Source of the DNA: Pseudomonas sp. Q1-7
GTDB taxonomy: Bacteria; Pseudomonadota; Gammaproteobacteria; Pseudomonadales; Pseudomonadaceae
Length of the DNA: 64,000 bases
NCBI RefSeq assembly: GCF_028010285.1
Contig: NZ_CP116304.1
Span: forward strand, 2,620,501-2,684,500
Direction: 5' to 3'
Of the stretch, positions 36,036-43,437 are shown piece after piece; position 1 is the first letter of the stretch; each line of letters begins with the position of its first letter. The notes beneath the pieces were generated by a model. It was not told the DNA's origin and did no database searches. It saw only the letters and a list, made by a program, of their open reading frames with translations. A program made the position numbers and the translations under genes.

Positions 36036-36331
36036 ACAGGGATGGCATCCGCGTACTGCGCATCCTGGGGCGCGAGTACAGCATCAAGGCGCCCCCCGGC
36101 GAGGAGCAGGTACTGCGGGATGCGGCGGCGATGTTGCAGGCGGAGATCGCCGCCAACAACAAGAAATTCCCCTATGTCACCGGCAGCGAGCTGGTGGTGC
36201 TTTCCGCGCTCAACCTGTGTGCGCGGCAATTGAACGGTCCGGGCAAAGCCCCCGAGGCCGATGACGTCACCCAGCGCCTCGCCGCGCTCAACCGGCGCAT
36301 TCGCCAGCAGCTGGACGGTCCCGAGGGCTAG
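36032..36331 (+). CDS. ZapA-like cell division protein
   Basis: A 99-residue protein of the ZapA family, small proteins that bundle FtsZ filaments. It has the beta-hairpin start RVLRILGREYSIKAPPGEEQ, then LRDAAAMLQAEIAANNKKF, the SELVVLSALNLCARQL helix and a coiled C-terminus. The usual Pseudomonas zapA is followed by the 6S RNA gene and ygfA. Neither is here: the 183 bp downstream hold only palindromic repeats. The sequence also departs from the familiar start (QILDKEYCVACPPEE as I recall it), so this is probably a second, polB-linked paralogue. Confidence 0.75.
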   Translation: MNRDGIRVLRILGREYSIKAPPGEEQVLRDAAAMLQAEIAANNKKFPYVTGSELVVLSALNLCARQLNGPGKAPEADDVTQRLAALNRRIRQQLDGPEG

Positions 36332-36371
36332 AAAGGAACGCGGGATGTGGCGGGGGTTGCGCCAGAGCGAA

Positions 36372-36405
36372 GCGAAACCCATCGGCACGGGACGATGGGT
36401 TTCGC
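36372..36405. repeat. Inverted repeat of a Pseudomonas intergenic family
   Basis: Arms of 13 bp (36372-36384 and 36393-36405, GCGAAACCCATCG and its complement) flank an 8-base loop, followed by GGCTCTACCCATCC. A shorter version of the same arms occurs at 60,323-60,355. It can serve as a terminator for the ZapA-like pair. Confidence 0.6.
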
Positions 36406-36457
36406 AGGCTCTACCCATCCTACGAGGTTCGTAGCCGGTTGAAGTCCGCAAGATTGG

Positions 36458-36497
36458 TGTGGGAGAGCATTCATTCGCGAATGAATGCTCTCCCACA
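36458..36497. terminator. 40-bp perfect palindrome between convergent genes
   Basis: Positions 36458-36477 are the exact reverse complement of 36478-36497, with centre ATTCGCGAAT. It lies between the ends of the ZapA-like gene (+) and the PLD-like gene (-), where it can terminate or stabilise both transcripts. The GTGGGAG...CTCCCAC ends and CATTCGCGAATG core resemble REP-type elements common in Pseudomonas. Confidence 0.65.
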
Positions 36498-36514
36498 AAG
36501 TGGGCTGGGCGGGC

Positions 36515-37465
36515 TCAGCCGATGACGCGCAGGATGTCGGCGCGGTTGATCTCGGTGCGACCGTCCTCGTACCACACCGGGATGGCTTCCTTGAGTAGTT
36601 CCTTGTCGCCATCCAGCCTGAACGGCTGGGTGTAGCGCTTCTTGCGGTAGGCGTAGATGTAATAGGTGCCATCGCGGTAGAGGATGCGGTCGAAGGTGTA
36701 GAAGCCGATGTGCGAGCCGTTGCAGCGCGCGGTCAGCACCACGTCGCCTTCTTCGTAGGGCAGGGCGCCCTCGGCGCATTCGTAGGTGAAGAACTCCCGC
36801 ACATCGTCCCAGGCCACGCCGTCGCTGCTCGACTTGAGGTGGTCGCGCGCTTCGTCCTCGGACTGCTGCGAGTGGTCGCTGTACCAGATGAACAGCGGGA
36901 TGCTCTGGTTGATGTCATCCCCCAGCCATCCCTCGCTGTCCAGGTACTCGGCGGTACGCGCCAGGCCGGCCTGCATGCGGCGGTGGCTCTGCTTGTAACT
37001 GTCCAGCGCATCCTCGAAGGCCTGGGCGTGGCTGCAGGGCAGCACACCCTCGGTGGCCTTGAGGGCCTGGACCCGCGCCAGGTAGGCGTCGTACAGGGCC
37101 GCATCGGTAATGACCGTGCAGGTGTCGCGCACCAGGCTGACGCCCACCTGGGTCAGGTTGGCGCTGCCCAGGATCACCACGTCCGGCTCCACCAGGTAGA
37201 GCTTCCAGTTGACGCTCGCCTGGTAGCGGAAGTCCACCGACAGGGCCAGGGCGGGGTTCGCCTCGTTGATGCAATGTTCGATGAAATCGGGAGAGGTCAG
37301 CGAGTTGATGGTGCCGACCAGGATATCCAGTTGGTTGTCGTTCTCGACCAGCAGATCGATCAGGGGCTCGGTGCCGCTGGCGAAGGCGGAAACTATCGTG
37401 ATCTTCCTTCCGCTCAGTTCGCCCAGATAGGTTTCAAGGCTGTCTTCGTAATCCAGAATTTCCAT
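36515..37465 (-). CDS. Phospholipase D-like protein with a non-canonical HKD motif
   Basis: A 316-residue protein. The first half carries a PLD-superfamily fold: KITIVSAFASGTEPLIDLLV, then NWKLYLVEPDVVILGSANLT, the place of the HxK(x)nGSxN motif. The catalytic His is replaced by Asn (NWK in place of HxK), so ordinary phosphodiesterase chemistry is doubtful. The second half (about 185-316) is unrecognised and ends with FYTFDRILYRDGTYYIYAYR. I use the ATG at 37465 because it has a GGAG site seven bases upstream. Members of this fold with such helper regions occur as DNA-binding or restriction-like proteins, but no partner is adjacent. Confidence 0.7.
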   Translation of the reverse strand: MEILDYEDSLETYLGELSGRKITIVSAFASGTEPLIDLLVENDNQLDILVGTINSLTSPDFIEHCINEANPALALSVDFRYQASVNWKLYLVEPDVVILGSANLTQVGVSLVRDTCTVITDAALYDAYLARVQALKATEGVLPCSHAQAFEDALDSYKQSHRRMQAGLARTAEYLDSEGWLGDDINQSIPLFIWYSDHSQQSEDEARDHLKSSSDGVAWDDVREFFTYECAEGALPYEEGDVVLTARCNGSHIGFYTFDRILYRDGTYYIYAYRKKRYTQPFRLDGDKELLKEAIPVWYEDGRTEINRADILRVIG

Positions 37466-37577
37466 ACAGTCTCCAGCGACATCTTTTCTGCAATTTCGGC
37501 ATTTTCGCACAGGCGATGCCAGAAGCCAGCGTCCCGATTGCGCGCGCCCACACGAGGCGCCGGCGAGCGCTGGAACG

Positions 37578-38063
37578 TCAGCCCTCGCTTTCGGCGAATT
37601 CCCGCAGGGCGTCGCCGTCCAGGCGGTAGCGCACCCATTCGTCCTGGGGCAGGGCGCCGATGGAACGGTAGAAGTCGATGGCTGGCTGGTTCCAGTCCAG
37701 CACGCTCCATTCCAGGCGGCCGCAGTCGTTGGCGCGGGCTTCGCGGGCGATCTCCCGCAGCAGGCGACGGCCGGCGCCGGTGCCGCGATGGTTCGGGGTG
37801 ATGTAGAGGTCTTCCAGGTAGATGCCGTTGCGGCCCAGCCAGGTGGAGTAGCTGTAGAAGTACACCGCGTAGCCGATGGGCTGGCCGTCCTTCAGGCACA
37901 TCAGCGCGCGGCTGGGCGCGTTGGCGGCGAACAGGCTGCCGCGGATGTCGTCGACGCTGGCGATGACTTCGTGGCCGGCCCGCTCGTAGACCGCCAGTTC
38001 GATGATGAAGTCGAGAATTTGCTGGGCGTCATCAGGACGGGCAGGGCGGATTTCCAGGGTCAC
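37578..38063 (-). CDS. GNAT-family N-acetyltransferase
   Basis: A 161-residue acetyltransferase. The acetyl-CoA site is NHRGTGAGRRLLREIAREA after the strand IYLEDLYITP, and the C-terminal RLEWSVLDWNQPAIDFYRSI is characteristic of the diamine or thialysine (SSAT-like) branch. The substrate is unknown, but a polyamine or amino-acid amine is likely. It is divergent from the YeeE/YedE transporter gene, with about 110 bp between them. Confidence 0.9.
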   Translation of the reverse strand: MTLEIRPARPDDAQQILDFIIELAVYERAGHEVIASVDDIRGSLFAANAPSRALMCLKDGQPIGYAVYFYSYSTWLGRNGIYLEDLYITPNHRGTGAGRRLLREIAREARANDCGRLEWSVLDWNQPAIDFYRSIGALPQDEWVRYRLDGDALREFAESEG

Positions 38064-38173
38064 GGTGCATCTCCAGGGTGGTTGGGGCGGCCATGCTAAC
38101 GCCTTTGGCCGGAGGCACGAAGCGCCCGCTAAGCTGTGAGGTAACGAATCGGCCGGCTTCGGAGGATGAGTGC

Positions 38174-39106
38174 GTGATCCTGCTGGCGAGTGTGCTCCTG
38201 GCCCTGCTGATGGGCTTTGCCGTGCAGCGCGGCGGTACCTGCCTGGTGGCCGCGCTGGAAGAGGCGGTGAACCGCCGTCGCTGGGACCGTTTCCGTGCGC
38301 TGCTGGAAACCTCGCTCTGGGTGCTCGGTGGCTTCGTCCTGCTGCGCGCGTTCGACCGCCTGCCGATGGTGCCCATGGGGATTCCGCTGCACTGGCACGC
38401 CGCCCTCGGCGGGGCGTTGCTCGGCATCGGTGCCTTCATCAATGGCGGCTGCGCCTTCGGTGTGCTGGCGCGCATCGGCTCCGGGCAATGGGCCTGGCTG
38501 GCGACGCCGCCGGGTTTTCTCGCCGGCTTCGTCCTGGCCGACCGCAGCTTCGGTGCGGTTTCGGCCATGCCGGTGGCGATTCCCGACTGGCTGCAACAGG
38601 TGCCGATCGGCCTGGTACCGATGATCATCGCCGCCCTGCTGGCGCGCCTCGGCTGGTTGGCCTGGAACCGACGCAATGGTGCGGACGCGGCGTCCCTCTG
38701 GTCGCCCCATCACGCCACCATCGTGCTCGGCCTGGCGTTCCTGGTGCTGTTCGTCTGCGTGGGGGCCTGGGCCTACACCGATATCCTCGCCGAGCTGGCC
38801 AGCGGCCGTTTCATGGAACTCGGCCTGCGCGGCCTGCTGCTGCCGGCGCTGTTCGCCGGGGCGCTGCTGGGCGGCTGGACCGCCGGGCTCTGGGAACACC
38901 GCTGGCCGAACCCGCTGGCGCTGGCGAGGTGCTTCACCGGTGGAGCGCTGATGGGGCTTGGCGCCAGCCTGGTTCCCGGCGGCAACGACAGCCTGATTCT
39001 GTTCGGCATGCCGTTGCTCTGGCCGAATGCCTGGCTGGCATTCGCCTGCATGTGTGTGGTGGTGATGGTGGCCCTGCGGCTGGCGCGTCTCGGCAAGCGG
39101 GTGTGA
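38174..39106 (+). CDS. YeeE/YedE-family membrane transporter
   Basis: A 310-residue integral membrane protein of the YeeE/YedE (TsuA-like) family, proteins implicated in uptake of thiosulfate or other sulfur species. The start MILLASVLLALLMGFAVQRG, with TCLVAALEE containing the conserved Cys, GIGAFINGGCAFGVLARIGS with a second conserved Cys, and the C-terminal GGALMGLGASLVPGGNDSLI match the family. GTG at 38174 follows GGAGGA by seven bases. About eight to nine membrane helices are visible. The gene ends at a bidirectional hairpin shared with the convergent amidotransferase gene. Confidence 0.88.
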   Translation: MILLASVLLALLMGFAVQRGGTCLVAALEEAVNRRRWDRFRALLETSLWVLGGFVLLRAFDRLPMVPMGIPLHWHAALGGALLGIGAFINGGCAFGVLARIGSGQWAWLATPPGFLAGFVLADRSFGAVSAMPVAIPDWLQQVPIGLVPMIIAALLARLGWLAWNRRNGADAASLWSPHHATIVLGLAFLVLFVCVGAWAYTDILAELASGRFMELGLRGLLLPALFAGALLGGWTAGLWEHRWPNPLALARCFTGGALMGLGASLVPGGNDSLILFGMPLLWPNAWLAFACMCVVVMVALRLARLGKRV

Positions 39107-39135
39107 GCGGGGGCGGGCGTCGTCGGGTTCGAGCA

Positions 39136-39170
39136 GAAAAAAGCCCGGCGCGAATGCCGGGCTTCTTTCT
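39136..39170. terminator. Bidirectional rho-independent terminator
   Basis: A 9-bp stem AAGCCCGGC/GCCGGGCTT (39141-39149 and 39156-39164) with a 6-base loop has an A-run before it and a T-rich tail after it. It serves both the YeeE/YedE gene (+) and the convergent amidotransferase gene (-). Confidence 0.85.
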
Positions 39171-39184
39171 GACGGCGGCGTGGC

Positions 39185-40000
39185 TCAGGCGGCGTGGTCG
39201 AACGCCTGGCCCTTGGCCTTGCGCTCCACCTGCTGGCGGCAGGCTTCACCGAAGGCTTCGAAGATCTTCACCGAATCGGGATTCTTCGCGGCCTGCCACT
39301 CGGGGTGCCACTGCACTGCAAAGAGGAAGGGCGACAGGCTCGGCGCGTGGATGGCTTCCACCAGGCCGTCTTCCGCGTGGGCGATGGCCTCGATGCCCTT
39401 GCCGAGGGTCTTCAGGCCCTGGCCGTGCAGCGAGTTGACCTGGATGCTGTCGGTGCCCAGCGCCTTGTGCAGCCAGCTGTCCTGTTGCACGCGCACGCTG
39501 TGGGCCGGGGCGTACTGCACTGCCACCGGGGCCTCGGTGTTCTCGCGGTGATCATTGAAGCCAGGTTCGGCGTAGACCTTCTGGTACATGTCGCCGCCCA
39601 GGGCCACGTTGATTTCCTGCATGCCACGGCAGATGCCGAAGATCGGCAGGCCACGCGCGAGGGCGGCGCGGATCAGGGGCAGGTCGAAGAGGTCGCGATC
39701 CTTGTCCTGGGTCTTCTCGGGGGTCAGGTTTTCCTGGCCATACAGGGCAGGGTCGATGTTGCTGCCGGCACCGGTGAGGTACACGCCGTCAGCCATGTCG
39801 AGGTATTGCTCAAGGTCATCGGTACCGCAGCAGGTGGGGACGAGGACCGGCACGCATTCGGAGATTTCTACCAGCGGGGCGATGTATTTGTGGGTCATCA
39901 CCTGGTAGTCGTGGCCCTTGCGTTCCTGGGCGCCCATGGACATCAGGACGACCGGTTTACGAGTGGTCTGTTTCTTATTGCCAATGTTGCTGTTGGACAT
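39185..40000 (-). CDS. Class I glutamine amidotransferase-like hydrolase (peptidase C26, PuuD/SpuA type)
   Basis: A 271-residue class I amidotransferase-fold hydrolase. The nucleophile is the Cys in FGICRGMQEINVALGG and the His-x-Glu partner is QWHPEW. These, with DGVYLTGAGSNIDPALYG and HRENTEAP, place it with the gamma-glutamyl-GABA hydrolases (PuuD/SpuA/PauD) that finish polyamine breakdown by releasing GABA. No other polyamine genes are adjacent, so the exact substrate is open. An AAGGTG site precedes the ATG at 40000. Confidence 0.9.
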   Translation of the reverse strand: MSNSNIGNKKQTTRKPVVLMSMGAQERKGHDYQVMTHKYIAPLVEISECVPVLVPTCCGTDDLEQYLDMADGVYLTGAGSNIDPALYGQENLTPEKTQDKDRDLFDLPLIRAALARGLPIFGICRGMQEINVALGGDMYQKVYAEPGFNDHRENTEAPVAVQYAPAHSVRVQQDSWLHKALGTDSIQVNSLHGQGLKTLGKGIEAIAHAEDGLVEAIHAPSLSPFLFAVQWHPEWQAAKNPDSVKIFEAFGEACRQQVERKAKGQAFDHAA

Positions 40001-40376
40001 ATTTCACCTTGGGACAGGCTCGGCCTATCGTTGCTGTGCAGGCGCGCCAGCGAGGGCGGCGCTACCTGAGATCCCGAGCACTGCCGGTAATCGTCGGGGC
40101 GATTTCCGGTCGGGACCTGCGCTATAGCCTGCCAGAGCCGTTAAATATGTCAAACGTGCGCGTCGAGAAATGTAAAAAATAATGGCCGATTTTTATCGAT
40201 TTATTATTTATAACCTATTGATCTTTAAGAATAAAATTGTCAATCCAAATATATTTTCTGGTGCGACATACAAAACGGGTGTTCAGAATGCTGGACTTTG
40301 GCCTCCCACTGGGCCTGGCTGGACGGCACGCAACCCGGCGAACCCGCTTCGGCATGAACTGCCAGGCAGCCCTTCG
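40001..40376. other. AT-rich divergent intergenic region
   Basis: 376 bp between the divergent amidotransferase and DUF1615 lipoprotein genes. The part from about 40,140 to 40,280 is strongly AT-rich compared with its surroundings and must hold at least the lipoprotein promoter, but I see no hexamer pair at good spacing. A frame runs from 40182 into the lipoprotein gene, but it has no signal or ribosome binding site and is not called. No RNA gene was recognised. Confidence 0.4.
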
Positions 40377-41468
40377 ATGAACAACCCCGTTTCCCGACTC
40401 GTTCTCCTTTGCACCTTGCTGGCGCTGGCCGCCTGTGGCGCCCAGCGCCCCCGGGAGCCGCAGGCGCCTCCGGCCGAGGTGCGCGCCACGCTGGTGAGGC
40501 TGCTGCCGGCCTCGGTGGCGGACCGCCACGGCTGGGCCGCGGATATCCAGGCGGCCTTCACCGCCCAGGGCATTGCGCCCAGCGCCAGCAACCTTTGCGC
40601 GGTGCTGGCGGTGACCGAACAGGAGTCCACCTACCAGGTGGACCCGCCGGTGCCGGGCCTGGCGAAGATTGCCCGGCAGGAAATCCAGCGCCGCGCCGGC
40701 CGCCTGCATGTACCGGCGTTCCTGGTGAACAGCGCGTTGAAGCTCGACTCGCCCACCGGCAAGACCTACGAGCAGCGCCTTGCCCGCGTGCGCACGGAAA
40801 AGGAACTGAGCGCTCTTTTCGACGACTTCATCGGCATGGTGCCCCTTGGCCAGCAGTTGTTCGGCACCTTCAATCCGGTGCACACCGGCGGGCCCATGCA
40901 GGTGAGCATCGCCTTCGCCGAGGCCCATGCGAAGGGCTATCCCTACCCGGTGCGAGGTTCCATTCGCCAGGAAGTGTTCACCCGGCGCGGCGGTATGTAT
41001 TTCGGCATCGCCCACCTGCTGGGCTATCCGGCCGATTATTCGCGACCGCTGTACCGCTTCGCCGACTTCAACGCCGGCTGGTACGCCAGCCGCAACGCCG
41101 CCTTCCAGCAGGCCGTGAGCCTGGCTTCGGGCATTGCCCTGGCGCTGGACGGCGACCTGGTGATCCACGGTTCCAGCAAGGCCGGCGCCACCGAGCTGGC
41201 GGTGCGCGCCCTGCAGAAGCAGCTGGACCTGAGCGATTCGGCGATCCGCCGCGACCTGCTCAAGGGCGACCGCCTGGCGTTCGGGGAAACTCGGCTCTAC
41301 CAGCGGGTCTTCGCCCTGGCCGAGCGGATCGAGCGGCGCAAGCTGCCCCGCGAAGCGATGCCGGGCATCGACCTGAAGAGCCCGAAGATCACCCGCAAGC
41401 TCACCACCGAGTGGTTCGCCAGACGGGTGGATGAGCGTTACCAGCGCTGCATGACGCGCGCCCGCTAA
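40377..41468 (+). CDS. DUF1615 lipoprotein
   Basis: A 363-residue lipoprotein. Starting at the ATG at 40377 gives a standard signal peptide with lipobox LAAC (Cys20). The mature part matches the proteobacterial DUF1615 family, whose function is unknown. ILAVTEQES-like VLAVTEQESTYQVDPPVPGL, the IGMVPLGQQLFGTFNPVHTG block, and YPVRGSIRQEVFTRRGGMYF with HLLGYP support this. The TEQES-type Glu and the general plan recall lytic-transglycosylase-like folds, which is an inference. The gene converges on the PHA synthase gene with 46 bp between stops. Confidence 0.85.
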   Translation: MNNPVSRLVLLCTLLALAACGAQRPREPQAPPAEVRATLVRLLPASVADRHGWAADIQAAFTAQGIAPSASNLCAVLAVTEQESTYQVDPPVPGLAKIARQEIQRRAGRLHVPAFLVNSALKLDSPTGKTYEQRLARVRTEKELSALFDDFIGMVPLGQQLFGTFNPVHTGGPMQVSIAFAEAHAKGYPYPVRGSIRQEVFTRRGGMYFGIAHLLGYPADYSRPLYRFADFNAGWYASRNAAFQQAVSLASGIALALDGDLVIHGSSKAGATELAVRALQKQLDLSDSAIRRDLLKGDRLAFGETRLYQRVFALAERIERRKLPREAMPGIDLKSPKITRKLTTEWFARRVDERYQRCMTRAR

Positions 41469-41514
41469 CTGCGTGGGCAGGGCCCGTTGCGGGGCCCGGC
41501 CGCAGCGGCGCTCC

Positions 41515-43287
41515 TCAGCGCTCCATCACATAGGTGCCCGGTGCCGGGCACAGCGGCGGGTACTTGCGCGAGCCCGGTTTCTTCGGCGCCGGCAGGCTCT
41601 CGCCCGAGCGCTGCTGGATCCACTCGCGCCAGTGCGGCCACCAACTGCCTTGCTGGCGCTCACCGGCCTCCTGCAGCCAGGACTCCGGGTCGGCGGCCTT
41701 GGCCGTCGCCGCATAGAAGTACGACTTGGGGTTGCCCGGCGGGTTGACCAGGCTCTGCAGGTGCCCCGCGTTGGAGAGCACGTAGGTGGCGTCCTCGCCG
41801 AACAGGCGCGCGGTGCGGTAGCAGCCCTGCCAGGGCGTGATGTGGTCGGTGGTGCCGCCGATCACGTAGGCGCCGACCTTCACCTGCGTCATGTCGATCG
41901 ACTCGCCGGCGATCTCCAGGGTGCCCGGATTGCTGTAGGGGTTGGCCTGCACCAGGTCCAGGTAGTCCGCGTGGAGCTGGGCCGGCAGCCGCGTGGTGTC
42001 GTTGTTCCAGGCGAGGATGTCGAAGGCCGGCGGCTTGTTTCCCAGCAGGTAGTTGTTGACCCAGTAGTTCCAGATCAGGTCGTTGGGACGCATCCAGGCG
42101 AACATGCGCGCCATGTCCTGGCCGCTGAGCACACCCTTGCGCCGCGAGCTGGCCTTGGCCGCGCGCAGGGCCGCAGGCGTGGTGAAGAGGCCCAGGGTGG
42201 TGTCGCCCAGGGCCGAAGGCATGTCCAGCACGCACACCGCCCAACTGGTGTTGGCCACCTTGTGGCCTTCGCCACGGGCCGCCAGCCAGCCCAGGTAGGC
42301 CGCCAGGGTGATACCGCCGGAGCAGGAGCCCCACATGTTCACATCCGGGCTGCCGGTGACCTGGCACGCCACGTCCACCGCCTGGTCCAGGCACAGCGCG
42401 TAGTCGGAGAGGCCCCAGTCGCGGTGCTCGCTGGTGGGGTTGCGCCAACTGATGACGAACAGGTTCACGCCGCTGTCCTGAATCCACTTGATCAGGCTTT
42501 TTTCCGGCGACAGGTCGATGGCGTAGTACTTGTTGATCTGCGGCGGCGACATCACCAGCGGCCGCGCATGGACCTGCGGGGTAGTCGGGGCGAACTGCAG
42601 CAGCTCGAACATCTCGTTGCGGAACACCACCTCGCCTTTGGCCGTGGCGATGTTCTCACCCACCTTGAACGGCGTGCTGTCGACCTGGGCCGGCAGCCCC
42701 CGGTTGGTCAGCAGGTCGTGGGAGAACTGGCGCACGCCTCGCGCCAGGCTCAGGCCGCCGGTGTCCAGCAGCTTGCGCAGGGCCAGCGGATTGGTCAGGG
42801 GTGAGTTGCTCGGCGCCAGGGCATCGGCCAGCAGCGACCCGACGAACTGGGCGCGGCTCTTTTCCAGCGGCGCGAGGTCGGTGGCGTCGATGAAGCGGGT
42901 GAACTCTTCCTTCCCGGCCAGGTAGCTCTGCAACAGGGCGCGCAGGAAGACGTTGGACTGCCAGGCCGGATCGGCGAAGCGCTTGTCCCGTGGGTCCGGC
43001 GCGATCTCTGAAGTCCCGCTGACGATGGCGCGCAAGGCCTTCAGGTAGCCACCGAAGTGGGCGCCAGCCTTGAGCGGCGAGGTGCCCAGGGCCTTGAGCA
43101 GGCAGCCGGCGGAACCCGCCAGGTCGGCCGCGCGCACACTGACCAGCGGGTTGCCGGCCAACGTCTGGTTCGTCGCGGTACCGATCAGCTCGTGCTGCGG
43201 GTCATTGCGTGGAAGGTCGGATTCCTGGCGGCGGGAACGCCGCTTGGAGGGCGTGCTGTGCTGGGGTGTGCGGGGGGACTTGCTCAT
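41515..43287 (-). CDS. phaC: Polyhydroxyalkanoate synthase, class II-like
   Basis: A 590-residue PHA synthase that polymerises 3-hydroxyacyl-CoA. The lipase-like box is GSCSGG with the catalytic Cys, the Asp is in GGTTDHITPWQGCYRTA and the His in LSNAGHLQSLVNPPGNPKS. The blocks VHARPLVMSPPQINKYY and WMRPNDLIWNYWVNNYLLGN and the end PGTYVMER follow class II PhaC1/PhaC2. Medium-chain enzymes of Pseudomonas are normally 559-562 residues and lie in a phaC1-phaZ-phaC2-phaD cluster. Here the gene is alone and has a longer, basic N-terminus (SKRRSRRQE). A conserved direct-repeat promoter element lies upstream at 43,326-43,391. Confidence 0.93.
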   Translation of the reverse strand: MSKSPRTPQHSTPSKRRSRRQESDLPRNDPQHELIGTATNQTLAGNPLVSVRAADLAGSAGCLLKALGTSPLKAGAHFGGYLKALRAIVSGTSEIAPDPRDKRFADPAWQSNVFLRALLQSYLAGKEEFTRFIDATDLAPLEKSRAQFVGSLLADALAPSNSPLTNPLALRKLLDTGGLSLARGVRQFSHDLLTNRGLPAQVDSTPFKVGENIATAKGEVVFRNEMFELLQFAPTTPQVHARPLVMSPPQINKYYAIDLSPEKSLIKWIQDSGVNLFVISWRNPTSEHRDWGLSDYALCLDQAVDVACQVTGSPDVNMWGSCSGGITLAAYLGWLAARGEGHKVANTSWAVCVLDMPSALGDTTLGLFTTPAALRAAKASSRRKGVLSGQDMARMFAWMRPNDLIWNYWVNNYLLGNKPPAFDILAWNNDTTRLPAQLHADYLDLVQANPYSNPGTLEIAGESIDMTQVKVGAYVIGGTTDHITPWQGCYRTARLFGEDATYVLSNAGHLQSLVNPPGNPKSYFYAATAKAADPESWLQEAGERQQGSWWPHWREWIQQRSGESLPAPKKPGSRKYPPLCPAPGTYVMER

Positions 43288-43325
43288 GGCGACTCTTGTT
43301 TTTGTTGCCTGCGATGACGGCCCTC

Positions 43326-43391
43326 GACTCTAGGGCCCGCACGGACTCTGCCGCCTTTCATCTCGTGACAGGCGCATGTCATTTCATGACA
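43326..43391 (-). promoter_or_regulatory. Direct-repeat activator site and -10 region upstream of the PHA synthase
   Basis: On the minus strand TGTCATGAAATGA (from 43391) is followed exactly 21 bp later by TGTCACGAGATGAAA, and 38 bp after that second repeat comes CCTAGAGTC with a -10-like TAGAGT. Two half-sites two helical turns apart are typical for AraC/XylS-type activators. The first repeat also forms a palindrome, TGTCAT-TTC-ATGACA. The same layout occurs upstream of the quinone oxidoreductase at 63,513-63,577. Confidence 0.6.
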
Positions 43392-43437
43392 ACGCAGGCG
43401 CCGCCCGACGAGCTGGTGGGCCGCGACGGGTGCGCGA

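Noticed and set aside
36332-36514. 6S RNA gene expected after zapA
   Set aside because: The gap is only 183 bp, is filled by two inverted repeats, and shows none of the 6S-like bulged stem.
40182-40376. N-terminal extension of the DUF1615 lipoprotein
   Set aside because: The extension would bury the lipoprotein signal 65 residues inside and has no ribosome binding site; it crosses AT-rich promoter-like DNA.
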